Shown here: positions 16,261-24,814 of the stretch, in pieces | How the letters are laid out: each line of letters begins with the position of its first letter | Position numbering within the stretch: position 1 is the first letter of the stretch | Notes under the pieces: model-generated | What the model was told of the DNA's origin: nothing | Seen by the model: only the letters and a program-made list of their open reading frames with translations | Databases searched by the model: none | Assembly (NCBI GenBank): GCA_964533495.1 | Contig: CAZHJU010000002.1 | Location: forward strand, 62,001-126,000 | Direction of reading: 5' to 3' | Length of the DNA: 64,000 nucleotides | Origin: Ga0077527 sp964533495 | Lineage (GTDB): Bacteria; Pseudomonadota; Gammaproteobacteria; Burkholderiales; SG8-41 | Made by a program: the position numbers and the translations under genes

Positions 16261-16304
16261 GGTGATTGCACGCGGGTGGTTGCGCCGGCCGCGCCGGCGC
16301 GGGT

Positions 16305-16733
16305 TCAACTGTGGATGTAGCTTTCGAGCTGCTGGATGGTCTGCTGCTGCATCTCGATCACCGCCTTCACCAGGTCGCCGACCGACAGCACGCCGATGAT
16401 CCTGCCGCCGTCGAGCACCGGCAGGTGGCGGATGCGCTTGCTGCTCATCAGCCCCATGCAGTCGTCGACGGTCTGCGTCGGACTGACGCAGACCACCTTC
16501 TCCGACATGATGTCCCTGACCGACAGTTCGTGGGAGGATTTGCCGAGCAGGATGACCTTGCGCGCATAGTCGCGCTCGGAAAGGACGCCGAGAAGCCTGC
16601 CGTCCACCATCACCAGCAGCGCGCCGCAGTTCTTTTCCGCCATCAGCTTCAGCGCATCGAAGACACTGGACTCCGGGGATACCGACCATACGCTGCCGCC
16701 CTTGCCCTGCAGCAACTGGCTGACTGTTTTCAT
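16305..16733 (-). CDS. Two-CBS-domain protein
   Basis: 142 aa consisting of two CBS motifs (about residues 8-65 and 72-130: SVFDALKLMAEKNCGALLV and TVDDCMGLMSSKRIRHLPVL). Pairs of CBS domains form a Bateman module that binds adenine nucleotides and regulates partner proteins. No catalytic domain is attached. GAGGGGATC precedes ATG 16733. It is flanked by unrelated genes on the same strand with gaps of 44 and 79 bases, so its partner is unclear. Confidence 0.92.
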   Translation of the reverse strand: MKTVSQLLQGKGGSVWSVSPESSVFDALKLMAEKNCGALLVMVDGRLLGVLSERDYARKVILLGKSSHELSVRDIMSEKVVCVSPTQTVDDCMGLMSSKRIRHLPVLDGGRIIGVLSVGDLVKAVIEMQQQTIQQLESYIHS

Positions 16734-16812
16734 GATCCCCTCCTCCGGGGTGCGCCGATCGACACCGGCTGGGAAAACAGTCTAGCCAATTTTCCCGCCC
16801 GGGTGTAGCCGC

Positions 16813-17787
16813 TCAGCGCCCGGCGATGGCGTCGGCCTTCTGCAGCAGATTCTGCGCCATGCGGATGTTGGCCAAGTCCACAAGACGGCCGTCGACCTGC
16901 ACCGCGCCCTTGCCTTCGCTCGCCGCCTGCGCCATCGCGTCCACGATGCGTCGGGCTTTGGCGACATCTTCCGCGGACGGGCTGAACACCGCGTTGGCCG
17001 CCTCGATCTGGGTCGGGTGGATCGCCCACTTGCCCTCGTAGCCCAGCGCGGCGACGCGGCGCGACGCGGCCAGATAACCCTCGGGATCCTTGAAGTCGCC
17101 GTAGGGCCCGTCGATCGGCCGCAGCCCGTACGCGCGGCAGGCGACCAGCAGCCGCACCTGCGCCGCGTGCCAGGGATCGGCCTGGTGGAATTCGCGCCTG
17201 CCCTGCGCATCGCGGTCCGACAGCACGCCGTATTCCGGATGCAGCCCGCCGATGATCGTGGTGCGCGCGCGGGTCGAGGCCGCGAAATCGCCGGAACCGA
17301 AGGCCAGCGCCTCCAGCCGGCGGCTGGACTGCGCGATGGCCTCGATGTTGGCCATGCCCAGCGCGGTTTCGATCAGCACCTCGAAACCGATGCGTCCGGG
17401 CCTGCCCTGCGCCTGCTCGATCTGGGTCACCAGCATGTCCAGCGCATAGACGTCCGCCGGCACGCCGACCTTCGGGATCACCAGCATGTCGAGACGCGGG
17501 CAATTCTCCACGAGGTCGACCACGTCGCGGTACATGTAATGGGTGTCGAGGCCGTTGATGCGCACCGCCATCACCTTGCGGCCCCAGTCGATGTCGTTCA
17601 GCGCGGCGACCACGTTTTTACGCGCCTGCGGTTTGTCGTCGGGCGCCACCGCGTCCTCGAGGTCGAGGAAAATCACGTCGGCGGCGGATTTCGCCGCCTT
17701 GTCGAACAGCGCCGGATTGACGCCGGGCACCGCCAGTTCGGAGCGGGTCAGGCGCTGGGTTGCGGGTTCGGGCTGGGTGAAGCTCAT
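16813..17787 (-). CDS. HpcH/HpaI-family CoA-ester lyase (malyl-CoA lyase-like)
   Basis: 324 aa TIM-barrel enzyme of the CitE/Mcl branch. Family features: DVIFLDLEDAVAPDDK (acidic metal site, about residues 37-52), MAVRINGLDT (substrate Arg, about 74), GFEVLIETALGMANIEAIA (catalytic Glu region) and FGSGDFAASTRAR (second metal Asp). GGLHPEYGVLSDRD resembles L-malyl-CoA/beta-methylmalyl-CoA lyases. It likely cleaves or forms a 3-hydroxyacyl-CoA from glyoxylate and an acyl-CoA. Only one base separates it from the upstream dehydrogenase gene, implying one operon. Confidence 0.88.
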   Translation of the reverse strand: MSFTQPEPATQRLTRSELAVPGVNPALFDKAAKSAADVIFLDLEDAVAPDDKPQARKNVVAALNDIDWGRKVMAVRINGLDTHYMYRDVVDLVENCPRLDMLVIPKVGVPADVYALDMLVTQIEQAQGRPGRIGFEVLIETALGMANIEAIAQSSRRLEALAFGSGDFAASTRARTTIIGGLHPEYGVLSDRDAQGRREFHQADPWHAAQVRLLVACRAYGLRPIDGPYGDFKDPEGYLAASRRVAALGYEGKWAIHPTQIEAANAVFSPSAEDVAKARRIVDAMAQAASEGKGAVQVDGRLVDLANIRMAQNLLQKADAIAGR

Positions 17788-17788
17788 G

Positions 17789-18685
17789 TCATCGTCCTTT
17801 GTCGTTGCCGGTGTCGGTGCCCGACATCCGCTCGAGCACCGTGATCAGCGCCGCGAGGTCGTCGCGGCCGCGGTCCTGGCCCATCAGCGCGTTGATCTGC
17901 TGCATCACCGCGGCGCCGCCGGGGGAGGCCACGCCGGCATCATGCGCGAGTTCGAGCACGATGCCGAGGTCCTTGTGGTAGAGCCGGGTGTCGATGCCGT
18001 CGTCGAAGTGGCGCTCCACCATGCGCTTGCCGAAGAGCTCCATCACCCGGCTCGACGCCACGCCGCCCATCATCACCTCGCGCACCTTCGCCGGATCGGC
18101 GCCGAGCCGCCCGGCGAGATGCAGCGCCTCGGCCACGCCCTGCGCCGCCACCAGCAGCGCGAGCTGGTTGCAGGCCTTGGTGATCTGGCCCGCGCCGCTG
18201 TCGCCGACGCGGGTCACGGTCTTGCCCATGCATTCGAACAGCGGCCTGAGGCGCTCGAACACCGCCGCCTTGCCGCCGGCCATGATCGACAGCGTCGCCT
18301 GCTCCGCGCCCATCGGCCCGCCCGACACCGGCGCATCGATCATGTCGATGCCCTTTTCGGCAAGACGCTGCGCCACCGCGCGCGCCACCGCCGGCGAGAT
18401 GGTCTCCATGTCGACCACCACGCTGCCCGCCTTCGCGCCGCGGATGATGCCGTTTTCGCCCAGCACCACGGCCTCGAAATCGCTCGACGCGGTGACCATC
18501 GTGAACACCACCTCGCAGGCCGCCGCCAGCGCCGCCGGCGAATCGTGGCGCGTCGCGCCCGCGGCGACCAGCGGCGCGGCGCTGTCGGCGCGGCGCGCCC
18601 ATACGCCCATGCGATGGCCGCCTTTCATCAGGTGCAGGGCCATGTGGCGTCCCATCGCGCCGAGCCCGATAAATCCCAGATTCAC
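17789..18685 (-). CDS. NAD(P)-dependent beta-hydroxyacid dehydrogenase (HIBADH family)
   Basis: 298 aa. N-terminal Rossmann motif MNLGFIGLGAMGRHMALHL (residues 1-19), substrate loop DAPVSGGPMGAEQ near 117-129 and catalytic Lys in QITKACNQLAL near 170; all family hallmarks are present. Relatives reduce tartronate semialdehyde or oxidise 3-hydroxyisobutyrate. With the malyl-CoA-lyase-like and 2-hydroxyacid dehydrogenase genes, glyoxylate/tartronate-type metabolism is a reasonable guess. The start is GTG 18685, preceded by GGGAGAG. Confidence 0.9.
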   Translation of the reverse strand: MNLGFIGLGAMGRHMALHLMKGGHRMGVWARRADSAAPLVAAGATRHDSPAALAAACEVVFTMVTASSDFEAVVLGENGIIRGAKAGSVVVDMETISPAVARAVAQRLAEKGIDMIDAPVSGGPMGAEQATLSIMAGGKAAVFERLRPLFECMGKTVTRVGDSGAGQITKACNQLALLVAAQGVAEALHLAGRLGADPAKVREVMMGGVASSRVMELFGKRMVERHFDDGIDTRLYHKDLGIVLELAHDAGVASPGGAAVMQQINALMGQDRGRDDLAALITVLERMSGTDTGNDKGR

Positions 18686-18712
18686 TGTGCGTCTCTCCCC
18701 AGGTTCCGTCGA

Positions 18713-19681
18713 TCAGGTTCCGCCGATCCAGCCGAAGGCCATGATCAGCGGCAATGTCAGCCAGAACAGTATCGTACTCCAGCCGATCAGCAGCGCGGCG
18801 GCCGGCGCGTCGAGCCGGAAGCGGTCCGCCAGCAGCAGCGCCGTCATCATCACCGGCGTCGTGCCCTCGACCACCGCCGCGTACTGCGCCTCCGCCATGC
18901 GCGGGTAGATCAGCGGCGCGGCCAGCCAGATGATGAAGGGCGTCAGCAGCAGCTTGACGCCGGCCACCGCGAGGATCTCGCCGCGCGGCACGAGGTTGCG
19001 CCAGGGGATGGTCATGCCCAGCACGAACAGGATCACCGGGATCGTCGCCTGGCCGATGAACTGCGTGGCCTTCACCAGCGGTTCGTAGGTCAGCCCCGTC
19101 TGCTGGCAGGCGAAGCCGAGCAGGAAGGCCCAGATCGGCGGCATCGTCAGCATGACGCCGATCACCGAGGGCTGCGTCCCTCCGCGATCGCGCGCGCCCA
19201 GGCGGGTGCAGATCCAGACGCCGAGCGTCCACACCAGCGGCATCGTCATCAACATGTCGTTGAACACCGCGTAGCGGATCGCCTCGGTACCGAAAAAGAA
19301 CACCAGCACCGGCGCGCCGACGTTGAAAGTGTTGCCGAACATGCCGCCGACCATCAGCGCGGCGCGGGTCCGGTCGGTCAGTCGCGGCCACAGCGGCAGC
19401 CGGTAGAGCAACACATAGAGCACCGCGCCGGAAGCGAGCGAGCCGATGCCCACCAGCAGCGGCACCGACAGCAGCTCGCGGCTGACCGGCGTGCTGGAGG
19501 CCACCGCGAACAGGATGCAGGGATAGAACAGGTACATCACCAGCCGGTTCAGGTTCGAGCGCATCTGCCCGACGTCGGTGTCCGGGAAAAAGCGCGGCCA
19601 CAACGCGCCGGCGCAGACCAGCAGCGACAGCGGCAGCATCACCTGCACCATCAGGTCGATGAGTTGCGCGGCGTAATTCAT
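18713..19681 (-). CDS. AEC-family transporter (auxin efflux carrier fold)
   Basis: 322 aa with about ten predicted membrane helices in the two-repeat layout of the AEC family (MVQVMLPLSLLVCAGALWPR at the start; GGMFGNTFNVGAPVLVFFFG and the ATIPVILFVLGMTIPW crossover in the middle). Bacterial members such as MdcF or MleP carry malonate, malate or other small acids. It sits between genes for acid metabolism on the same strand, which fits a carboxylate. Direction and substrate cannot be told from sequence. Confidence 0.9.
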   Translation of the reverse strand: MNYAAQLIDLMVQVMLPLSLLVCAGALWPRFFPDTDVGQMRSNLNRLVMYLFYPCILFAVASSTPVSRELLSVPLLVGIGSLASGAVLYVLLYRLPLWPRLTDRTRAALMVGGMFGNTFNVGAPVLVFFFGTEAIRYAVFNDMLMTMPLVWTLGVWICTRLGARDRGGTQPSVIGVMLTMPPIWAFLLGFACQQTGLTYEPLVKATQFIGQATIPVILFVLGMTIPWRNLVPRGEILAVAGVKLLLTPFIIWLAAPLIYPRMAEAQYAAVVEGTTPVMMTALLLADRFRLDAPAAALLIGWSTILFWLTLPLIMAFGWIGGT

Positions 19682-19712
19682 GGCTGGCGGCGGTGTTTTG
19701 TGCCGCCTCGGG

Positions 19713-19750
19713 AAAAATAAAAAATATGTTTAAAATCAAGTACTTATAAA
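19713..19750 (-). repeat. AT-rich dispersed element, copy 3 (IHF consensus core)
   Basis: The minus strand reads TATAAGTACTTGATTTTAAA then CATATTTTTTATTTTT, directly after the stop codon of the dehydrogenase gene at 19751. The plus strand core AATCAAGTACTTA matches WATCAANNNNTTR exactly. Confidence 0.65.
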
Positions 19751-20734
19751 TTATCCCTTGGTCTCGGGATTGATCAGGTTGGGCGGGGTGCCGCCCTGCA
19801 GCGCCGCCACCAGGTTCTGCGCGGCGAGCATCGCCATCGCCTTGCGCGTGGCCTCGGTCGAACTGCCGACATGCGGCGCCAGCACCACGTTGTCGAGCCC
19901 GAGAAATTCCGGATGCAGCTTCGGCTCGTTTTCGTAGACGTCGAGGCCGGCGCCGCGAATCGTGCCGTCCTTCAGCGCGACGACCAGCGCGGCGTCGTCG
20001 ACCACGCCGCCGCGCGTCGAATTGATCAGGATCGCCGTCGGCTTCATTTTCTTCAGTTGCGCCGCGCCGATCAGGTGATGCGTGGCCGGCGAGTACGGCA
20101 CCTGCAGCACGACGAAGTCGGACTGCGCGAGCAGTTCGTCGAAGGATGCGTATGCCGCGCTGCAGCGGCGCTCCAGTTCCGGCGCGATGCGCTTGCGGTT
20201 GTGGTACAGCACCTTCATCTCGAAACCCAGCGCGCGGCGGGCGATGGCCTGGCCGATGCGACCCATGCCGACGATGCCCAGCGTCGCGTGGTGCACGTCG
20301 ACGCCCAGCCACTGCTTCAGCCGCCAGCCGGTCCATTCGCCGGCGCGGACGCGGCGCTCGACTTCGGTGATGCGCCGCGCGGTGCCGAGCATCAGCGCCC
20401 ACGCGAGGTCGGCCGTGCTGTCGTCGAGCACGCCCGGCGTGTTGGTCGCCATCACGCCGCGCGCGCTGCAGGCCGGCACGTCGATGTTGTTGTAGCCGAC
20501 CGCGATGTTCGCCACCACCTTCAGCTTCGGCGTACGCGCGAGCAGCGCGGCATCCACCCGGTCGGTCAGCGCGCACATCAGGCCGTCGCAATCCGCCAGC
20601 GCCGCGGCCAGCGCATCCGCCGCGTACGGCGCGTCCTTCTGGTTGTCGATCACTTCGCAGTGCCCGCGCAGGTAGTCGAGGGTTTCGTCGAAGACTTCGC
20701 GGGTCACCAGCACCCGGGGTTTGCGGTCGCTCAT
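19751..20734 (-). CDS. D-2-hydroxyacid dehydrogenase (glyoxylate/hydroxypyruvate reductase-like)
   Basis: 327 aa. VANIAVGYNNIDVPAC is the substrate-loop signature of the GyaR/GrhA branch (residues about 71-86). The NAD fold is GIVGMGRIGQAIARRALGF, and the catalytic Arg is in NSTRGGVVDD, Glu in DVYENEPKLHP and His in LAPHVGSST, all intact. It probably reduces glyoxylate or hydroxypyruvate to glycolate or glycerate. ATG 20734 is preferred; a TTG at 20749 is in frame but has no ribosome site. Together with the lyase at 16813 and the dehydrogenase at 17789 it suggests a C2/C3 acid pathway. Confidence 0.92.
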   Translation of the reverse strand: MSDRKPRVLVTREVFDETLDYLRGHCEVIDNQKDAPYAADALAAALADCDGLMCALTDRVDAALLARTPKLKVVANIAVGYNNIDVPACSARGVMATNTPGVLDDSTADLAWALMLGTARRITEVERRVRAGEWTGWRLKQWLGVDVHHATLGIVGMGRIGQAIARRALGFEMKVLYHNRKRIAPELERRCSAAYASFDELLAQSDFVVLQVPYSPATHHLIGAAQLKKMKPTAILINSTRGGVVDDAALVVALKDGTIRGAGLDVYENEPKLHPEFLGLDNVVLAPHVGSSTEATRKAMAMLAAQNLVAALQGGTPPNLINPETKG

Positions 20735-20773
20735 GGTCTGTGCAATCAAGGGAAAGGAAACAGTTGCGGAAGA

Positions 20774-22078
20774 TTACGAAACTTGCGAAACGGGAAAGGC
20801 GCCGGCCAGCCAGCGCGCCGCGCGCAGCAGCCGCGCGTCGCCGTGGCGCGACCCGACGAGCTGCACGCCCAGCGGCAGGCCGGACGGTCCGCGCAGCAGC
20901 GGCAGGTTCAGCGCCGGCATGCCGCAGAAGGTCCACAGGGTACAGAAAGCCGGGTCGCCGGTCGACCCCAGGCCGCGCGGCGCCTCGCCCGCGACCGCCG
21001 GCGTGAGTATCGCGTCGTACTGCGCGAAGATCGCGTCGAACGCCGCGTCGACCTGCGGTATCTGCGCCACGGCTTCCCGGTAATCCGCCGCCGCCACCGC
21101 GCGGCCGCGCTCGATCTGCCCGCGCAGCGATGCCGACAGGCGGTCGCGGCCACGATCCCACTCGGCCGCGAAATTTTCGGCGATCTCGGCTTCCATGACG
21201 ATGCGATGCCAGTCCCAGGCCCGCGCCGCCGCCGGGGGCATTTCGCATTCGACGGCGCCGGCCGCCGCGGCCAGGCGCCCGACCGCCTCGCGGGTCGCGG
21301 CATCGGCATGCGGCCATTGCGCGGTTCTGACGAAAGCGAGGCGCGGTCGCGCCGCGACGGCCGCGGTCGCCGCGGCCAGAAGGCCCGGCGGCACGGCCGG
21401 ATCGCACAACGATTCCGCGATCAGCGCGACGCCGGCGACGCTGCGCGCGAACACGCCGACCTGGTCGAGCGTCTGCGACTGGCGCAGCACGCCTTCGCGC
21501 GGAATCAGCCCGGCCGTCGGCTTGTAGCCGTAGACACCGCAGAATGCCGCGGGCCGCAGCACCGAGCCGTTGGTCTGCGTGCCCACCGCCAGCGGCACCA
21601 TGCCGGCGGCGACGGCCGCGGCCGAGCCGCTGGACGAGCCGCCGGGCGTGCGTTCCGGATCGTGCGGATTGCGGGTCTTGCCCGGGGCATAGGTCGCCAG
21701 TTCCGTGGTCACCGTCTTGCCGGCGACGACCGCGCCGGCGGCACGCAGCCGCGACACCAGCAGCGCATCCGCCGCGGGACGCCGGCCGGCATGCAGCACA
21801 GTGCCGTTCTCGGTCGGCATGTCGGCGGTGTCGATGATGTCCTTGATGCCCACCGGCAGGCCGTGCAGAGGACCGCAGGGCTGCCCCGCGGCGCGGCAGC
21901 GGTCAGCAGCGCGCGCCTGCGCGATGACCGCCTGCGGATCGAGGAAAGCCCAGGCCTGCACCGCGGGATCGGCCGCCGCGATGCGCCCGAGACAGGCCGC
22001 GGCGACGGCTTCGGCGCCGATGCGGCCGTCGCGCAGGTCGCGCGCGAGGGCCGGCGCGTCCTGCGGCAGGTCAGGCAA
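20774..22078 (-). CDS. Amidase (amidase-signature family)
   Basis: 434 aa. The Ser-cisSer-Lys triad is visible: Lys in LPVGIKDIIDTADMPTENG (about 77), the GGSSSGSAAAVAAGM stretch carrying the cis-Ser, and the nucleophile region TQTNGSVLRPAAFCGVYGYK. The family hydrolyses aliphatic or aryl amides, or acts on malonamate/allophanate-type compounds. The start is TTG 22078, which overlaps nothing and lies 15 bases after the TRAP permease stop; its ribosome site is weak, so coupling to the upstream gene is likely. It may release ammonia and an acid from the TRAP substrate (inference). Confidence 0.9.
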   Translation of the reverse strand: MPDLPQDAPALARDLRDGRIGAEAVAAACLGRIAAADPAVQAWAFLDPQAVIAQARAADRCRAAGQPCGPLHGLPVGIKDIIDTADMPTENGTVLHAGRRPAADALLVSRLRAAGAVVAGKTVTTELATYAPGKTRNPHDPERTPGGSSSGSAAAVAAGMVPLAVGTQTNGSVLRPAAFCGVYGYKPTAGLIPREGVLRQSQTLDQVGVFARSVAGVALIAESLCDPAVPPGLLAAATAAVAARPRLAFVRTAQWPHADAATREAVGRLAAAAGAVECEMPPAAARAWDWHRIVMEAEIAENFAAEWDRGRDRLSASLRGQIERGRAVAAADYREAVAQIPQVDAAFDAIFAQYDAILTPAVAGEAPRGLGSTGDPAFCTLWTFCGMPALNLPLLRGPSGLPLGVQLVGSRHGDARLLRAARWLAGAFPVSQVS

Positions 22079-22093
22079 TGCCGGCGGCCCGGA

Positions 22094-24100
22094 TCAGCGG
22101 TAGAGCAGCTGCGGCAGCCACAGGCCGATGCCGGGAAACATGTAGAGCAGTATCAGCGCCAGTATCTGGATGCCCATGAACGGCATCATCCCCAGGAATA
22201 TCTGGTTCAGCGTGACATGCTTCGGCGCCACCCCCTTCAGGTAGAAGGCCGACATCGCCACCGGCGGCGACAGGAACGCCGTCTGCAGGTTCAGCGCCAC
22301 CAGCAGGCCGAAGAACAGCGGATCGATGCCGAACTTGGGCAGCAGCGGGATGAAAATCGGCATGAAAATGACGATGATCTCGGTCCATTCCAGCGGCCAG
22401 CCGAGGATGAAAATGATGAACTGCGCGAGGATCATGAACTGGAGCGGCGTCAGCCCCAGCGACAGCACCCAGTCCTCGATGATCTGCTGCCCGCCGAGCA
22501 GCGCGAAGGCCGCCGAGAAAATCGCCGAGCCGACGAACAGCCAGCACACCATGGCGCTGGTCTTCGCCGTCAGGAACGAGGATTCCTTGACGATCACGCC
22601 GATCTCCTTCGCCGTGGTGCCCACGGCCCCGAACCCCGGGTTGCCGCGGTAGTGGGCGATGAAGCGGTACGCGATGGCCAGCAGGAAGCCGCCGAAGGCG
22701 CCCACCGCCGCCGCCTCGGTCGGCGTGGCGAAGCCGAACACGATGGATCCCAGCACCGCCATGATCATGATCGACAGCGGGAAAAACGACCCGAGCAGCA
22801 TCTTGAAAATCTCGAAACGCTGCCAGGTCCACAGCGCGTAGAGCAGCACGGTCAGCGCCACGCCGGTACCGAACATGATCCAGAACCAGGCCGGCGCAGG
22901 ACGCGTTTCCGCCGCCGGAACGGGCACTGCGGGCGGCTCGGCCGCGGCGGCAGGCGGGGTTTCCACGGCCGCCTGCCCGTCGGCCGGCGGCGGCTCCTGC
23001 AATCCCGTGCTTTCCGCGGGCCTGTCTCCCGCGGCCTCGGCCGGCGGTTCCTGCAGGCCGCCGCTCTCGGGCGCGCCCACCAGTCCGGTATCCCTGGCCT
23101 CGGCAACGAAACTGCCGGCCTCGACGAGTCCGGCGGTGTCGAACTCCTGCACCGGCGCGGTGACCGCCCTGTAGGTGAGCGCCAGCACGACGGCGATCGT
23201 CAGCGCCGGCAGCAGCGACACCAGCAACTGGCCGGCCGCCGTGCGCCCCGGAACGCCGCTGCCGCCGCCCAGCGCGCGCACGAGGCCGAGGGTCGCGTTG
23301 CGCCCCTGCGCCGCCAGCGCCTGCGCGAACGCCGGCAGCTCGACCCTGCGCTCGCTTTCCGGCAGCGGCGGCATCAGGCCCGGCTTGATGATCGCCAGCA
23401 CGATCACGTAACCGACGTACAGCGCGGCCAGCATCAGGCCGGGGAAAAACGCGCCGGCGTAGAGCTGCACCACCGAAACGCCGGCGGTCGCGCCGTAGAC
23501 GATCAGCAGCACCGAGGGCGGAATCAGGATGCCGAGGCAGCCGCCGGCGGTGACCGAGCCCGCGGCAATCTGCGTGTGGTAACCGACGCGCAGCATCGCC
23601 GGCAGCGCCAGCAGGCCCATCAGCGTGACCACGGCGCCGACGATGCCGGTGGCCGTCGCGAAGATCGCGCAGGTCACGATGGTCGCGACCGCCAGCGAGC
23701 CGGGCACGCGCGCCAGCGCCAGGTGCAGGCTTTTGAACAGGCGGTCGATCAGCGCCGCGCGCTCGACCAGGTAGCCCATGAACACGAACAGCGGCACCGC
23801 GATCAGCACATCGTTCGACATCACGCCGTAGGTCCGCTGCACCATCAGGTCCAGCACCTGCAGGGTCGCCATGTCCGGATCGACGCTGCGGTAGAAGAAC
23901 CAGGAGAACATGACGCCCATGCCCATCAGCGTGAACGCCGTCGGAAAGCCGAGCATGATCGCCACCACCACCAGCGCCAGCATCAGCAGGCCGAGGGCGC
24001 CGTTGGTCATGTTGGTCCACGGCGTCAGCACCAGCACCGGGAGCGCGATCAGCGCCATGATCGTGAATCCGAACCACAGTTCCTTGCGCATTTTGATCAT
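22094..24100 (-). CDS. TRAP transporter large permease (DctM type) with a long low-complexity insert
   Basis: 668 aa; ordinary DctM proteins have about 430-450. The N-terminal half (about residues 1-315) has the conserved IAVPLFVFMGYLVERAAL and GGCLGILIPPSVLLIVYGA segments. The C-terminal half (about 410-668) has FATPTEAAAVGAFGGFLLA and QTAFLSPPVAMSAFYLKGVAP split across helices. Between them lie about 90 residues rich in Pro, Ala and Glu with GLQEPP repeated twice. It belongs to the large branch of TRAP permeases, found with big DctQ subunits. The ATG overlaps the dctQ stop (ATGA). It imports an organic acid using the sodium gradient. Confidence 0.9.
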   Translation of the reverse strand: MIKMRKELWFGFTIMALIALPVLVLTPWTNMTNGALGLLMLALVVVAIMLGFPTAFTLMGMGVMFSWFFYRSVDPDMATLQVLDLMVQRTYGVMSNDVLIAVPLFVFMGYLVERAALIDRLFKSLHLALARVPGSLAVATIVTCAIFATATGIVGAVVTLMGLLALPAMLRVGYHTQIAAGSVTAGGCLGILIPPSVLLIVYGATAGVSVVQLYAGAFFPGLMLAALYVGYVIVLAIIKPGLMPPLPESERRVELPAFAQALAAQGRNATLGLVRALGGGSGVPGRTAAGQLLVSLLPALTIAVVLALTYRAVTAPVQEFDTAGLVEAGSFVAEARDTGLVGAPESGGLQEPPAEAAGDRPAESTGLQEPPPADGQAAVETPPAAAAEPPAVPVPAAETRPAPAWFWIMFGTGVALTVLLYALWTWQRFEIFKMLLGSFFPLSIMIMAVLGSIVFGFATPTEAAAVGAFGGFLLAIAYRFIAHYRGNPGFGAVGTTAKEIGVIVKESSFLTAKTSAMVCWLFVGSAIFSAAFALLGGQQIIEDWVLSLGLTPLQFMILAQFIIFILGWPLEWTEIIVIFMPIFIPLLPKFGIDPLFFGLLVALNLQTAFLSPPVAMSAFYLKGVAPKHVTLNQIFLGMMPFMGIQILALILLYMFPGIGLWLPQLLYR

Positions 24101-24711
24101 TTCGCCGCCCCCTGTCGCGCGGCGGCGCCGGTGCCGGTATCGGCATCCGCGTGCACCATTTCCTTCAGCTTGTCGACATCGACCTCCTCCACGTCCTCCT
24201 CGCGCGAAGGCCAGCTGCCCCGGCGCAGGCAGACGATGCAGCGGACGATTTCGACGATGCCCTGCAGCAGCAGGATGCCGCCGGCCAGCGGGATCACCGT
24301 CTTGAACGGATAGATCGGCGGGCCGTCCGCCGTGATGTTCGAATGCTCGTTGATGGCCCAGGACTCGGCCGCATAGAAATACCCGGCATAGGTCAGCGCG
24401 ATGACCCCGGGCACGAAAAACACGACGTAGAGCAGCAGATCCAGCGTCGCCTGCGTCCGCGGCGGGAAGAATCCGTAGAGCACGTCGCCGCGCACATGGC
24501 CGTTCTTGGACAGCGTGTAGGCGCCCGCCATCATGAACAGCGTGCCGTAGAGCATGATCATCACGTCGAAGGCCCAGGCATGCGGGGCGTCGAGCGCGTA
24601 ACGGGAGAACACCTCCCACGAAATCAGCAGCGTCAGGCCGACGATCAGCCAGGAAAACGCCTGCCCGACGAAGGTGCTCAGCTTGTCGACAAAAAGCAGC
24701 AGTTTCTGCAT
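24097..24711 (-). CDS. TRAP transporter small permease (DctQ type)
   Basis: 204 aa with four membrane helices. The DctQ pattern is clear: FSWLIVGLTLLISWEVFSRY near residues 19-38, then APHAWAFDVMIMLYGTLFM. A charged C-terminal tail (EEDVEEVDVDKLKEMV) is longer than usual and fits the large-DctM branch. It forms the membrane complex with the product of the next gene, which it overlaps by 4 bases. ATG 24711. A hairpin terminator between it and the binding-protein gene should lower permease expression relative to the receptor. Confidence 0.9.
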   Translation of the reverse strand: MQKLLLFVDKLSTFVGQAFSWLIVGLTLLISWEVFSRYALDAPHAWAFDVMIMLYGTLFMMAGAYTLSKNGHVRGDVLYGFFPPRTQATLDLLLYVVFFVPGVIALTYAGYFYAAESWAINEHSNITADGPPIYPFKTVIPLAGGILLLQGIVEIVRCIVCLRRGSWPSREEDVEEVDVDKLKEMVHADADTGTGAAARQGAAK

Positions 24712-24754
24712 GTTCCATCGCTTCCGTGAATGCGGCCGGCACGACGGCCGCCGC

Positions 24755-24788
24755 TAAAAAAAACACCATCCGGATGACCGGATGGTGT
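24755..24788 (-). terminator. Internal terminator between dctP and dctQ
   Basis: ACACCATCCGG (24763-24773) pairs with CCGGATGGTGT (24778-24788). The A-run at 24756-24763 gives a T-run on the minus strand. It lies right after the binding-protein gene and before its permease genes, so partial termination would give more receptor than permease. Confidence 0.8.
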
Positions 24789-24814
24789 CATGTCTGGCTT
24801 GGCGATGTTCCGCG

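Noticed and set aside
17940..21407. 1155-codon open frame on the minus strand
   Set aside because: It overlaps four recognised minus-strand genes in another frame and shows no domain.
19871..24313. 1480-codon open frame on the plus strand
   Set aside because: Antisense to the dehydrogenase, amidase and TRAP genes, which have clear motifs; its translation is low-complexity Arg/His/Gln.
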